64,000 nt of DNA from Streptomyces olivoverticillatus (GCF_014203555.1 NZ_JACHJH010000010.1:1-64000); one strand, 5' to 3'; positions 12,801 to 20,660 are shown, numbered from the stretch's first letter. Numbers and translations: made by a program. The notes: generated by a model not told the origin, from the sequence alone.

Positions 12801-15800
12801 CGCCGTGAACATCGAAGACAACTTCTTCGAACTCGGCGGACACTCGCTCCTCGCAACCCGCCTCACCAGCCGAATCCGCACTACCTTCGGCATCGAGCTC
12901 CCCTTGCGGACCATCTTCGAGGCACCCACCATCGCCCAACTCGCACAACACCTCGACACCGCCGACCACGCCCGCCCCGCCCTCACCACCCAGCCCCGCC
13001 CCAACCCGCTCCCCCTCTCCTACGCCCAGAACCGACTCTGGCTTCTGAACGAGATCGAGGGGCCGAACGCGGCCTACACCATTCCGGTCGCGATCAGGAT
13101 CTCCGGTTCGGTCGACGTACCGGCGCTCCAGGGTGCGCTCGAGGATCTCGTCGCCCGTCATGAAAGTCTGCGCACGGTATTCGGTCGTGCCGACGACCAG
13201 CCGTTCCAGCTGGTTCGCGATCTCGACGACGCGCGTCCGGTGCTGGAATGCGTCGAGGCCACCGAGACCGGCCTGGACCTCCTGCTGACCGAGTACCGCA
13301 ACCGGCCTTTCGATTTGACAGTTGATCTGCCGGTGCGAGCCGTGCTGTTCACGGTGGACGCGAACGAGCATGTACTGCTCCTCGTCATCCACCACATCGC
13401 CGCCGACGGCTGGTCCCTGGCACCACTGGGACGAGACCTCTCATCGGCGTACACGGCACGGATTCACGGTGAAATGCCCAGCTGGGAGCCACTCCCGGTG
13501 CAGTACGCCGACTACACCCTCTGGCAACGGGACCTATTGGAAGGCGAGCGGGCGGAGGCCGAGGCCCAGCTGGCCTTCTGGCGGGGCGAGCTGGCAGACC
13601 TGCCGGACGAATTGACGCTGCCCGTGGACCGTATGCGTTCAGCGGTGGCAAGTCATCGTGGTGCGCTGGCCCATTGGCAGCTGGAGCCCGAAGTGTCCGA
13701 GGCACTCGGAGCGCTCGCACGCGAGACCGGCGCCAGCCTCTTCATGGTCCTCCAAACCGCACTGGCAGCACTGCTCACGCGACTCGGCGCAGGAAACGAC
13801 ATCCCCATCGGCACACCCATAGCCGGACGAACCGACGCCGCACTCGACAACCTCATCGGCTTCTTCGTCAACACCCTCGTCCTGCGCACCGACACCACCG
13901 GAAACCCCACCTTCCGAGAACTCCTCACCCGCACCCGAGAAACAGACCTCCGCGCCTACGCACACCAAGACCTCCCCTTCGAACGCCTCGTCGAAGAACT
14001 CAACCCCACCCGCTCACTCGCCCGACACCCCCTCTTCCAAGTCATGCTCAACCTCCAGAACAATGCCGAGGCGACTCTGGACCTGCCCGGGGCGGACGTG
14101 ACGACGCTGCCGCTCACCGGCGGAGCGGCGAAATTCGACCTTTCCTTCACCGTCGTCGAATCCGGGCGACAGGGCCTGCTCGGCACCATCGAGTACGCGA
14201 CCGACCTTTTCGACGCACCCACCGCACAGGCCCTGGGCGAACGCCTCGTACGCCTGCTGAAGCACGCGGCTGCCGCCCCCGACACGGCCATCGACGCCAT
14301 CGAACTGCTCGCTTCGGAGGAACGGAGCCGCATTCTCGACGCATGGAGCGGTCCGGTCGGTGAAACGCCGGAGGGTACGCTGCCCGACCTCGTCGAGGCC
14401 GCGGTGGCTCGTACCCCTCAGGCGGTCGCGCTGGAAATCGGCGATGTGGCGCTCACTTACCAGGAGTTGAACGCGCGGGCCAACCGCCTCGCCCACCACC
14501 TCATCGCCCAGGGCATCCGCCCCGAATCGGTCGTGGCCGTCTCACTCCCCCGGTCCGCCGAAATGGTCATCGCCATCCTGGCCATCCTCAAAGCCGGCGG
14601 CGCATACCTCCCCATCGACCCCGACTACCCCCAAGACCGTGTGCACTACATGCTCCACGACTCCCACGCGGTCCTCACACTGGACACCGACACCCTCGAC
14701 CTGGACCTCACGCACTACCCCGATCACAACCCCGATCGGACCGGCCTGCTGACGCCGGACCACCTCGCGTACGTGATCTACACCTCCGGGTCCACCGGCC
14801 GGCCCAAGGGCGTGGCGATCCGGCATCGTGGGGTCGTCAGCTATCTCGCCTACCTGCACGGCCTGACCGGGCTCGGGGCGGACGACCGTGTGCTGAACCT
14901 GGCCTCGCTCTCCTTCGACCCCTCCGTCCGCGACATCTTCGGCACGCTCACGGCAGGCGCCCGGCTCGTCCTCGTCCCGCCGCAGGCCGCAAAGGATCCG
15001 TACGCCCTGCTGACGGCGCTGGCCCGGTACCGGGTGACCGTGCTGTTGTCCCTGGTCCCCACCATGCTCAGCGCGCTGGCCGACGCGGCCGAGGACAGGA
15101 CCGCCGTGCCGCTGGAGACCCTGCGGCTCGGCCTCGTCAGCGGTGAGGCGCTGACCGGTGCGCACATCTCCCGGGCTGCGTTGGTCGGGGCGGACTGGCA
15201 GCTGGTCAACATGTACGGACCCACCGAGTCCACCATGACCGCGACCTACCAGCCCGTCGACCTCGGGACGGCCCGGAATGCCCGGGTGCCCATCGGACGG
15301 CCGATCGTGAACGCCCGCTGCTACGTGCTCGACGCCGGGCTGAGGCCCGTGCCGCCGGGCGTGCCGGGTGAACTCCACCTGGCCGGCGAGGACCTCGCGC
15401 GCGGCTACGCCAACCGGCCCGGACTGACGGCGGATCACTTCGTCCCCGACCCGTTCGGTGCGCCGGGCGGCCGTATGTACCGGACGGGCGACGTGGTGCG
15501 CTGGCGCCGCGACGGAGTGCTGGAGTTCATCGGACGCGCGGACGACCAGGTGAAGATCCGTGGCATCCGCGTGGAACTCGGTGAGATCCAGGCCGTGTTG
15601 GCGAGCTGTCCGGGAGTGTCCCAGGCCGCGGTGGTCCTGCGCGAGGACCGGCCCGGGGACCGCCGGCTGGTCGGCTACGTGGTGCCGGACGGCAACGAGC
15701 CGGTCGACACCGGCAGGCTCCGCCGCGAACTGCCGCCGCACATGGTGCCGTCGCCGATCCTCACGCTGGACGCGCTGCCGCTGTCCCCCAACGGCAAGCT

Positions 15801-16890
15801 GGACCGCCGCGCACTGCCCGCCCCCGCGCTCGTCGCCGGTACGGGACGCGAACCGGCCACCGAGCGCGAAGCGGCCCTGTGCGGCATCTTCGCCGAGGTG
15901 CTCGGTCTGTCCGAGGTCGGCGTGGACGACGGCTTCTTCGACCTGGGCGGCCACTCCCTCCTCGCCACTCGCCTGGTGAACCGGGTGCACGGCGCGCTGG
16001 GCGTGGAGCTCCCGATCCGTGCAGTGTTCGAGGCGCCGACCGTGGCCGGGCTGGCCGAGTGGATCGACAGCGAGGGTGCTCGGAGCAACGCGCTGAACGT
16101 GCTGCTCCCCATCCGTACCTCCGGCAGCGCCACCCCGCTGTTCTGTGTGCACCCCGTGGGCGGCCTCGGCTGGTGCTACGCGCGGTTCGTCCCGTACCTG
16201 GGGGCCGACCAGCCCGTCTACGCGCTCCAGGCCCGTGGCATCACCGAGCCCGACGCGCTGCCGAAGAACATCGAGCAGCTGGTCGACGACTACATCGAGC
16301 AGCTGCGCGAGGTCCAGGCGTCCGGTCCGTATCAGTTGCTGGGCTGGTCGTTCGGCGGCAACGTCGCGCACGCGATGGCCGTGCGGCTGCAAGCGCTCGG
16401 GGAGCAGGTCTCGTTGCTGGCCATGCTCGACTCCTGCCCGAGCGACCTGCTGGAGCGGCTCGATCCGGATGCCGAGCGGGACCGGATGAACGCGCTGATG
16501 GCCGAGTTCGGCGGCGGGGTCGAGTCCATGGAACAGAGGCTGGCCGAGGACTCGGAGCTGGCGGGGGTGATGCGGCGGGAGCTGAGCGTCCTCCAGGGGC
16601 TGACCGACGCCGAGATCGAGGCAATGCGGGACTCTTCCGTCAACAGCAGCCTGATCCTGCGGGAGTACCGCACCCAGCGGTTCGACGGCGACCTCCTGTA
16701 CTTCACCGCGCTGCTGGAGCGCCCCGAAGGCTCCCCCGACTCCAGGGCCTGGGAGCCGTACGTCACCGGCTCGATCGAGGACCATCCCGTCGAGGCCAGC
16801 CACGCGGGAATGATGGACCTTGCTCCGGTCGCCGAGGTCGCCCGCGTGGTCGCCGAGGTGCTCCGCCGCTCGGACAGGAGCGGCACGTGA
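6844..16890 (+). CDS. Three-module NRPS with thioesterase (C-A-T-C-A-T-C-A-T-TE)
   Basis: 3348-residue synthetase. C1 is at about 1-430 (HHAVADG near 135), A1 at 450-930, T1 near 970, C2 at 1020-1450 (HHIAADG near 1150), A2 at 1470-1960, T2 near 2000, C3 at 2050-2480, A3 at 2510-3000, T3 near 3035, and a terminal TE with GWSFGG near 3168. No epimerase or methyltransferase domain is seen. The A2 pocket reads D-V-W-H-I-S-L-V-D, the serine code. A1 reads about D-A-V-M-I-G-V-V-D and A3 about D-P-R-S-L-S-M-M-T; neither is recognised. The GTG at 6844 is chosen for the GAAAGGCGG just upstream; a GTG at 6811 overlaps the previous stop. Modules share long near-identical DNA blocks. The TE should release a peptide containing Ser and perhaps hydroxylated residues made by the two upstream dioxygenases. 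Confidence 0.95.
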   Translation: MTNKELALTSGQLGVWFGQQLGVPSQSYNVSQYTEIRGSVDETFFVAAVRQVVREAEALRVAFHESTEGPRQVVLPMEDWKPPQLDFSREADPEGAALGWMRAELDAPVELIGGELFTMALLTLAEDRHWFFQRAHHAVADGYSGALLLQRVADVYSSFVARQARWDRQFGSLDELLTDEADYRASSTFAADREHWLTRSSGREAPVTLVERTHQASPHPLRCSAHVRAEVLDRIRAFARTERTSWTTAVTAAIAAYLHRLTGAHELTLGFPVTGRSTAVERQTPGMLTNVLPLYFNVSGDMPAGDLVRQASVEMRQALRHQRYRNEDLRRDLGTHTEGPGGFGPLVNILAFDQEPNFGGHVGVVHYLNNGPVEDLQIVVQPDSDGGGLLLTFNGNPASYEAEELSAHLTRFLGFLDGFSRDRDRHIESVELLSAEEQEQILGSWAGQPVEEPAGTLPEMFAAVAARTPRAIALETCDETLTYRELNARANRLAHHLIAQGIGPESVVAVSLPRSVEMVIAVLAIVKAGGAYLPVDPDYPRDRVRHMLDDAAPKVVIDSALMASDTLAIELERYPDTDPELRGRLHPQHPAYLIYTSGSTGRPKAVAVTHQGLPSLAADHLDRYAVTPDSRILQFASLSFDAAVVDLINALLGGATLVLPPPGRLVGHELGEFLGKQKITHAMMPPAVLGTLPAGEYPSLQVLITGGDVLPPSLAAQWAPGLRMFNVYGPTESTVDAVVSEVTPDGTGSVPIGRPIRNTQVYVLDQALRPVPPGVPGELCLAGPGLARGYVNRPGLTAERFVANPFGAPGGRMYRTGDMVRWRTDGVLEFLGRTDDQIKLRGFRVELGEVQTALANCPGVSQAAVMLREDRPGDRRLVGYVVADDNETMDIGNLHRQLPEYMVPSAIVTLEALPLTPNGKLDRRALPAPQATTQGGTAPRTGHEETLAALYRDVLGLPAVSIEDNFFELGGHSLLATRLTSRIRTTLGIELPLRTIFEAPTIAQLAQHLDTADHARPALTTQPRPNPLPLSHAQNRLWLLHQVEGPSATYNLAQAIRLTGPLDTGALEAALGDVVARHEALRTVYRTVADDPSQLILDTDQAKPVLERAQEGQTVESVAALPFDLAVAPPVRAVLFAMDTDEHVLLLVIHHIAADGWSLEPLGRDLSSAYTARIHGEMPSWEPLPVQYADYTLWQRDLLDGERGEAVAQLDFWRSELAGIPDELALPTDRVRPAVTSHRGALAHWQLEPEVSEALGALARETGASLFMVLQTALAALLTRLGAGNDIPIGTPIAGRTDAALDNLIGFFVNTLVLRTDTTGNPTFRELLTRTRETDLRAYAHQDLPFERLVEELNPTRSLARHPLFQVMLNLQSETSHPIELPGISAEIEPINAIAAKFDLSFTVVESGREGLLGAIEYATDLFDAPTAQALGERLVRLLKHAATDPDAPLYTLELLAPEEREHILWGWAGQSTETPAGTLPELFAAAAARRPENTAVVFGDETVSYEELNARANRLAHYLIAQGIRPESVVAVSLPRSVEMVIAILAIVKAGGAYLPIDPDYPQDRAHYMLHDSHAALTIDINTFDLDLTQYPDHNPDLRDRLAPDHPAYVIYTSGSTGRPKGVAVPHRGIVNRLAWMQGQYGLTTEDRVLQKTPFTFDVSVWEFFWPILQGATLVVARPEGHKDPAYLARLIREERVTTAHFVPSMLQVFLREPEVTAGRHALQRVICSGEALPIEVQNEFLTVLDGVQLHNLYGPTEASVDVTFWECLPESGATSVPIGRPIWNTQVYVLDQAVCPVPPGIPGELYLAGVGLARGYVNRPGLTAERFVPNPFGTPGSRMYRTGDMVRRRTDGVLEFLGRADDQVKLRGFRIEPGEIQAVLAACPGVAQAAVVVREDRPGDQRLIGYVVPDHVDAVDTGNLRRQLPEYMVPSAIVTLDALPLTSNGKLDRRALPAPQATTQAGTAPRTGHEETLAALYRDILGLPAVNIEDNFFELGGHSLLATRLTSRIRTTFGIELPLRTIFEAPTIAQLAQHLDTADHARPALTTQPRPNPLPLSYAQNRLWLLNEIEGPNAAYTIPVAIRISGSVDVPALQGALEDLVARHESLRTVFGRADDQPFQLVRDLDDARPVLECVEATETGLDLLLTEYRNRPFDLTVDLPVRAVLFTVDANEHVLLLVIHHIAADGWSLAPLGRDLSSAYTARIHGEMPSWEPLPVQYADYTLWQRDLLEGERAEAEAQLAFWRGELADLPDELTLPVDRMRSAVASHRGALAHWQLEPEVSEALGALARETGASLFMVLQTALAALLTRLGAGNDIPIGTPIAGRTDAALDNLIGFFVNTLVLRTDTTGNPTFRELLTRTRETDLRAYAHQDLPFERLVEELNPTRSLARHPLFQVMLNLQNNAEATLDLPGADVTTLPLTGGAAKFDLSFTVVESGRQGLLGTIEYATDLFDAPTAQALGERLVRLLKHAAAAPDTAIDAIELLASEERSRILDAWSGPVGETPEGTLPDLVEAAVARTPQAVALEIGDVALTYQELNARANRLAHHLIAQGIRPESVVAVSLPRSAEMVIAILAILKAGGAYLPIDPDYPQDRVHYMLHDSHAVLTLDTDTLDLDLTHYPDHNPDRTGLLTPDHLAYVIYTSGSTGRPKGVAIRHRGVVSYLAYLHGLTGLGADDRVLNLASLSFDPSVRDIFGTLTAGARLVLVPPQAAKDPYALLTALARYRVTVLLSLVPTMLSALADAAEDRTAVPLETLRLGLVSGEALTGAHISRAALVGADWQLVNMYGPTESTMTATYQPVDLGTARNARVPIGRPIVNARCYVLDAGLRPVPPGVPGELHLAGEDLARGYANRPGLTADHFVPDPFGAPGGRMYRTGDVVRWRRDGVLEFIGRADDQVKIRGIRVELGEIQAVLASCPGVSQAAVVLREDRPGDRRLVGYVVPDGNEPVDTGRLRRELPPHMVPSPILTLDALPLSPNGKLDRRALPAPALVAGTGREPATEREAALCGIFAEVLGLSEVGVDDGFFDLGGHSLLATRLVNRVHGALGVELPIRAVFEAPTVAGLAEWIDSEGARSNALNVLLPIRTSGSATPLFCVHPVGGLGWCYARFVPYLGADQPVYALQARGITEPDALPKNIEQLVDDYIEQLREVQASGPYQLLGWSFGGNVAHAMAVRLQALGEQVSLLAMLDSCPSDLLERLDPDAERDRMNALMAEFGGGVESMEQRLAEDSELAGVMRRELSVLQGLTDAEIEAMRDSSVNSSLILREYRTQRFDGDLLYFTALLERPEGSPDSRAWEPYVTGSIEDHPVEASHAGMMDLAPVAEVARVVAEVLRRSDRSGT
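10561..10956 (+). repeat. Copy 1 of a ~396-bp direct repeat inside NRPS C2
   Basis: This stretch of condensation domain 2 is repeated at 13660-14055 in C3, offset 3099 bp. The only difference noticed by eye is one base (CCCGCGAAAC against CCCGAGAAAC). A second shared block at the same offset lies just upstream (about 10310-10433 against 13409-13532). Synonymous positions are shared, which points to recent duplication or gene conversion rather than protein-level conservation. Confidence 0.85.
13660..14055 (+). repeat. Copy 2 of a ~396-bp direct repeat inside NRPS C3
   Basis: Partner of the block at 10561-10956. Identity stops sharply near 14056, where the two C domains diverge. The adjoining T-domain/linker DNA is also shared between modules (about 9835-9950 and 12919-13034), but with a different offset (3084), so more than one exchange event seems likely. 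Confidence 0.85.
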
Positions 16891-18155
16891 GCGGGGGCAG
16901 CACGAATCTGGTCGGCACAGGCACACCGGCCCCGGAAGTGCGCCCGTTGCGCAAGAACCGCGAATTCCGGCTGCTGTGGACGGGCGTCGGCATCTCGCTG
17001 CTCGGGTCCCGGGCCGGCGCGGTCGGCTACGGGCTGCTCCTGCTCCGGCAGACCGGGTCGGCCGCCCAGGCCGGCCTGGTGGCCTCGGCGGCGCTCCTGC
17101 CCAGTCTGCTCGTCCAGCTGCCGGCGGGTGTGCTGGTCGACCGCTGGGACCGTCGCACGCTGATGATCGGCTGTGACGTCGGGCGCGTCCTCGCGCTCGT
17201 CAGCGTCCTGGTGGCGGTGGCCACCGGCCACATCTGGCCGGCCCATCTGGCGGCGGTGGCCTTCGCCGAGGGCAGTCTGGCCCTGGTCCACCAGCTCGCG
17301 GAGCGGGGTGCCGTCCGCAACGTGGTCGCCGCCGAGCACCTCGGGGCCGCCTTCGCCCAGAACGAGGCGCGCGGGCGGGCCGCCGGGCTGCTCGGCGGGC
17401 CGCTCGGGACCGTCCTGTTCACGGTGGACCGGTGGTGGCCCTTCCTGTTCGCGGCCCTCAGCTACGTGCTGTCGCTGGCCGCTCTGCTGGCCATCAGGAC
17501 GGACTTCCAGGAGCGGCGCGGCGCCGCGGAGGCCCGCACGATCAGGACGGAGCTGGCGCAGGGCGTCGAATGGCTGTGGCGGCAGCGCTTCCTGCGGATC
17601 GCGCTGGCCACCGTGGCCGGCTCCAACGTCCTGTTCCAGGTCCTCATCCTGACCGTCCCCTTCATCCTGCTGGAGGAGCACGGGCGCTCGCCGGGGACGG
17701 TGGGTGTGGTGCTGGCCGTCAGCGGGGTCGGGGGCATGCTCGGGGCGCTCAGCGCCCGCTGGTGGATGCCGAAGCTGAGTCTGCGGGCCGTCCTGATCGG
17801 CAGCACCGCGCTGTGGACGGCCCTGATGCCGTGCATGGCGTTCGCGCACGACCCGCTCGCGCTGGGCGCGCTCTTCGCGGTGATGAACTACGTCGGCGGA
17901 GTGCTCAACGTGCTGGCCGCCGTCTACCAGATCCGCATCACGCCCGACGCCCTGCAGGGCCGGGCAGGAGCCACCGCCGGCCTGCTGGTCAGCGGCGCGA
18001 GCGCCCTGGGTGCGCTGCTGGGCGGCTTCCTCCTGGACGCCTGGGGCTCCCAGCGGGTCTCGCTCGCGGTGGGCCTGGCGATGGCGGCCATCACCGCGGC
18101 GGCAGCGGCCGCACCGAGCGTACGGAGCGCTACCTACGGCGCCGCGACGGACTGA
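16887..18155 (+). CDS. MFS transporter, probable peptide exporter
   Basis: 422-residue major facilitator protein with about 12 hydrophobic segments. The loop after the second segment reads GVLVDRWDRR, the usual MFS signature region. It resembles the EntS/antibiotic-efflux branch. The GTG start at 16887 overlaps the NRPS stop (GTGA), so the two are translationally coupled, which supports export of the peptide or self-protection. An open frame extends much further upstream, but it only shadows the NRPS. Confidence 0.88.
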   Translation: MSGGSTNLVGTGTPAPEVRPLRKNREFRLLWTGVGISLLGSRAGAVGYGLLLLRQTGSAAQAGLVASAALLPSLLVQLPAGVLVDRWDRRTLMIGCDVGRVLALVSVLVAVATGHIWPAHLAAVAFAEGSLALVHQLAERGAVRNVVAAEHLGAAFAQNEARGRAAGLLGGPLGTVLFTVDRWWPFLFAALSYVLSLAALLAIRTDFQERRGAAEARTIRTELAQGVEWLWRQRFLRIALATVAGSNVLFQVLILTVPFILLEEHGRSPGTVGVVLAVSGVGGMLGALSARWWMPKLSLRAVLIGSTALWTALMPCMAFAHDPLALGALFAVMNYVGGVLNVLAAVYQIRITPDALQGRAGATAGLLVSGASALGALLGGFLLDAWGSQRVSLAVGLAMAAITAAAAAAPSVRSATYGAATD

Positions 18156-18314
18156 GACCCGCCCCGTACACCGGGGCTTCGGGCGGGCTGCGCACTCCAC
18201 GGATTGCACGGCGTATCCTCGGAATTGTCTGGATGCGCGACCCGCGTCCTGGCGGGTGCGCGTAGATCCTCTGGACCCGCTGGACCCGCACAAGAATTGG
18301 ATTGGGTCGACATC

Positions 18315-18764
18315 ATGACTCGCGCAGACACAAGGATGTGGGCGCGTAGGCGCCCTGTGACCACCTTGCTGGTGGCTGCCGGTACTGCTGCTGCGATGTC
18401 CGCCCTGGGCGGATGGTGCGGTGGCGGAGACGGTGATCACGCCGACGGGCATGCGTATGCAAAGGCTCCTGCCGCCGTCGCGATGGCGCCCGCGGCGCCT
18501 AACGTGTCAGCGGCTGCCAATCACGTGACGATCGCCGGCTTCGCGTTCGCGCCGTCGACACTGACCATCAGCCGTGGCACGACAGTGACCTGGACCAACG
18601 ACGACTCGGCTCCGCACACGGTGACCAGCAGCGCCTCCGGCCCGCTGCACTCGTCGACGCTCCACCGTGGCGACACCTACAGCTACACGTTCAACTCCAC
18701 TGGGACGTTCGGCTACTACTGCATGATCCACCCGGACATGCACGGCACAGTCGTAGTGAAGTGA
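18315..18764 (+). CDS. Exported cupredoxin (plastocyanin-like)
   Basis: 149-residue small blue-copper protein. The N-terminus has RRRP followed by a hydrophobic stretch (signal peptide or anchor), then a His/Ala/Pro-rich linker, then a cupredoxin fold from about residue 62. Type 1 copper ligands are visible: His in APHTV, then Cys, His and Met in YYCMIHPDM near the C-terminus. The redox partner is unknown. Start ATG at 18315 has no strong Shine-Dalgarno; an earlier in-frame ATG at 18204 would put 37 odd residues before the signal. It converges with the methyltransferase gene, the stops being 2 bp apart with no hairpin. The 159 bp upstream presumably hold its promoter. Confidence 0.82.
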   Translation: MTRADTRMWARRRPVTTLLVAAGTAAAMSALGGWCGGGDGDHADGHAYAKAPAAVAMAPAAPNVSAAANHVTIAGFAFAPSTLTISRGTTVTWTNDDSAPHTVTSSASGPLHSSTLHRGDTYSYTFNSTGTFGYYCMIHPDMHGTVVVK

Positions 18765-18766
18765 GG

Positions 18767-19528
18767 TCAGGGACGAGCAGCCACCAGAAGGTCGACCACA
18801 TAGACCTCTTCCACCGCCTCGTCAGGGAAAGCATCACGCAGCCGCCGACGTTCATCGGCTAGAAAGGCCCGCACGTGGGCCGCGTCGTGGACGAGGAACG
18901 CCGAGCGGCTGGTGATGTTGGCGAGGTGTGTGTCGAGGGAGACCACACGGCTCCAACGCATCTGACGGCGCATGACCCGCAGTCCTGTCAGGCCCGCCAG
19001 TCGTACGGCCTCGCTGTCGTTGGGGCGGACCGCAGGGGCCGGCTTCACTCCGCAGTGGTCCGCGATGCGCTCGTGCTGCGCATGGATCCACGGCACGTCG
19101 AAGGCAGTGGTGTTCCACCAGATCGCCAGCGCGCCGCCGGGACGGAGGACGCGCAGCGCCTCCGGGACGGAGCGGTCGGTGTCGGTCCACCGCCAGGACT
19201 GCGCGTAGGTGACGAAGTCGTGGGAGCCATCGGCGAGTGGGAGGGCGTTGCCGTCGCCTCGCACGATCGGCAGATCCGGGAGTGCCTCGTGGAATTCGGC
19301 GGCCATGGCCTCACCAGGCTCGACGGCCATCACATCGGCGCCGCGCTCACTCAGGAGCGCAGTGGCGATTCCGGCGCCCGCGCCGACGTCGGCGACGCGG
19401 GCACCGGCCAGGGGACGGCCCGTGAACTCCTCGATGCAGTCGAAGAGGTCGGGGGGACAGGAAGGCCGACTTGCCGCGTACTGGGCGGCGGCCGCATCGA
19501 ACGACTGGGCGCGCGGACGGGAGGACAT
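18767..19528 (-). CDS. Class I SAM-dependent methyltransferase
   Basis: 253-residue methyltransferase of the type-11 group. Motif I reads VADVGAGAGIAT (near residue 48), the acidic loop follows in MAVEPGE, and the post-motif VLRPGGALAIWW is typical. The acceptor substrate is not evident. The ATG at 19528 gives the family's normal N-terminus (RAQSFDAAAAQYAASRP); an upstream start at 19597 would overlap the neighbouring gene. It is 4 bp downstream of the histidine-phosphatase-like gene and probably in the same transcript. Confidence 0.85.
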   Translation of the reverse strand: MSSRPRAQSFDAAAAQYAASRPSCPPDLFDCIEEFTGRPLAGARVADVGAGAGIATALLSERGADVMAVEPGEAMAAEFHEALPDLPIVRGDGNALPLADGSHDFVTYAQSWRWTDTDRSVPEALRVLRPGGALAIWWNTTAFDVPWIHAQHERIADHCGVKPAPAVRPNDSEAVRLAGLTGLRVMRRQMRWSRVVSLDTHLANITSRSAFLVHDAAHVRAFLADERRRLRDAFPDEAVEEVYVVDLLVAARP

Positions 19529-19532
19529 CTCT

Positions 19533-20114
19533 TCAGGCTCCCCCGCCTCGGGCCAAAGGCAGCCCGCACTGCAGGTTCCACCGTCTGGAGCGCCCACTGA
19601 GCTTGGTCAGTGACAGCGGCTGTACGTCGAGCCGCCAGAAGGCGGTCACCGGCAGGTCGAGCGCGTGCACAACCGCCGCCCGGATCACAGCGGGTTCCGC
19701 TACGGCGAGTACGTGGCCCGCGTCGGCGCCTTGGGCTTCGAGCCAGGTGCCGATGCGGTCGATCAGGGCTGCCACGGATTCGCCACCGTGAGGGGCAGCG
19801 GTGCAGTCCGAAAGCCAGGTGGCGACGGCCTCGGGGGCCGTTGCGGTCACCTCGTCCAGGGTCAGGCCCTGCCATGCCCCGACGTCCAGGTCGTGCAGCT
19901 CGGACGCCGGGCGGGCGTCCAGGCCGAGTGCGGCAGCCGTTTCGCGACTGCGTGCCGTCGGTGCGCACAGGTGCCGGTCGGCTCGGGGCAGCGAGTGCGC
20001 GGCGGCGCGTGCCTGTCGCAGTCCGGCCGGGTCGAGGGACGCGCCGTCGTCGAACCGGTGCTCTCGTGCGGCCTGGTTCATCGCCGGTGACACGAGCATC
20101 ACGCGCACGGTCAT
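19533..20114 (-). CDS. Histidine phosphatase superfamily protein lacking the RHG motif
   Basis: 193-residue protein of the phosphoglycerate-mutase/CobC fold. The usual catalytic LxRHG near the N-terminus reads LVSPAMN, so the phospho-accepting His is absent, while later landmarks remain (CAPTARSRETAAALG; PHGGESVAALIDRIGTWL). Phosphatase activity is therefore doubtful. I recall similar degenerate members next to cbtBA genes in Streptomyces, suggesting a cobalt/cobalamin-linked role. Start ATG at 20114 has GGGAGG upstream. It is divergent from the riboswitch-controlled cbtBA pair. Confidence 0.75.
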   Translation of the reverse strand: MTVRVMLVSPAMNQAAREHRFDDGASLDPAGLRQARAAAHSLPRADRHLCAPTARSRETAAALGLDARPASELHDLDVGAWQGLTLDEVTATAPEAVATWLSDCTAAPHGGESVAALIDRIGTWLEAQGADAGHVLAVAEPAVIRAAVVHALDLPVTAFWRLDVQPLSLTKLSGRSRRWNLQCGLPLARGGGA

Positions 20115-20227
20115 GCCGATTCCTCCCCGTTGTTCCGTCAGGCGTTGGATTTAAGTCGGATTCAAGCAGACCGTGCTGCTCATCAGGGGCGTGCGCGGGC
20201 ATGACGTACGCCGTAGTCAGACCGGCC

Positions 20228-20365
20228 AGTACGCGGTACGGTCACGTGGACATTGACGACGGGGGACGGAAGCCGGTGGAAATCCGGCACGGTCGCGCCA
20301 CTGTGTAACCGGCTGTCGTCGCGCGAACGCGCGGTGAGGTCAGGGGAGTCAGACCCGCTCTTCGT
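20228..20365 (+). promoter_or_regulatory. Cobalamin (B12) riboswitch
   Basis: Hallmarks of the cobalamin aptamer are present in order: GGAAGCCGGTGGAAATCC at about 20268-20285, the GCCACTG B12 box at 20297-20303, a GC hairpin (GTCGCGCGAACGCGCGG, about 20319-20335), and a closing AGTCAGACC near 20347. The cbtB ribosome site (AGGAGG, 20402-20407) lies about 40 nt downstream, so cobalamin binding most likely blocks translation initiation or causes early termination. Outer boundaries are approximate. Confidence 0.9.
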
Positions 20366-20414
20366 CGTCCAGGACCCGAGTAATGGGACGCGATTTTCCC
20401 CAGGAGGTTTCGCC

Positions 20415-20639
20415 ATGGCGCAGTCCGCTGCCCCCGCATCCATCTCTTCCGCCGCACCGGCGGTCGCCCCGATATCGCTGAAGGCGATCGCCCCGTGGGC
20501 GGTCTTCTTCGGCATCCTTATGCTGATCCTGCTCTATTTCGTCGGCGCCGAGCAGGGCGCCACCTCGCTGCTGTCCGGTGAGAACGTGCACGAGTGGGTG
20601 CACGACGGTCGCCACCTGCTCGGCTTCCCCTGCCACTGA
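20415..20639 (+). CDS. cbtB: CbtB, small subunit of cobalt transporter
   Basis: 74-residue protein with one transmembrane helix (about residues 26-44) and a C-terminal His-rich tail (EWVHDGRHLLGFPCH) that can bind metal, as in CbtB proteins. CbtA and CbtB form a predicted cobalt uptake system regulated by cobalamin. The ATG at 20415 follows a strong AGGAGG immediately below the riboswitch; upstream open sequence in the same frame is riboswitch and not coding. cbtA follows after 21 bp. Confidence 0.92.
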   Translation: MAQSAAPASISSAAPAVAPISLKAIAPWAVFFGILMLILLYFVGAEQGATSLLSGENVHEWVHDGRHLLGFPCH

Positions 20640-20660
20640 CACCCGCAGGGGGTACACCCG

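Noticed and set aside
15879..16886. Long N-terminal extension of the MFS exporter frame
   Set aside because: It overlaps the T-TE end of the NRPS in another frame and encodes low-complexity sequence; the GTG at 16887 is the coupled start.
20253..20414. In-frame extension of cbtB upstream to 20253
   Set aside because: This DNA is the cobalamin riboswitch and leader; the AGGAGG at 20402-20407 places the start at 20415.
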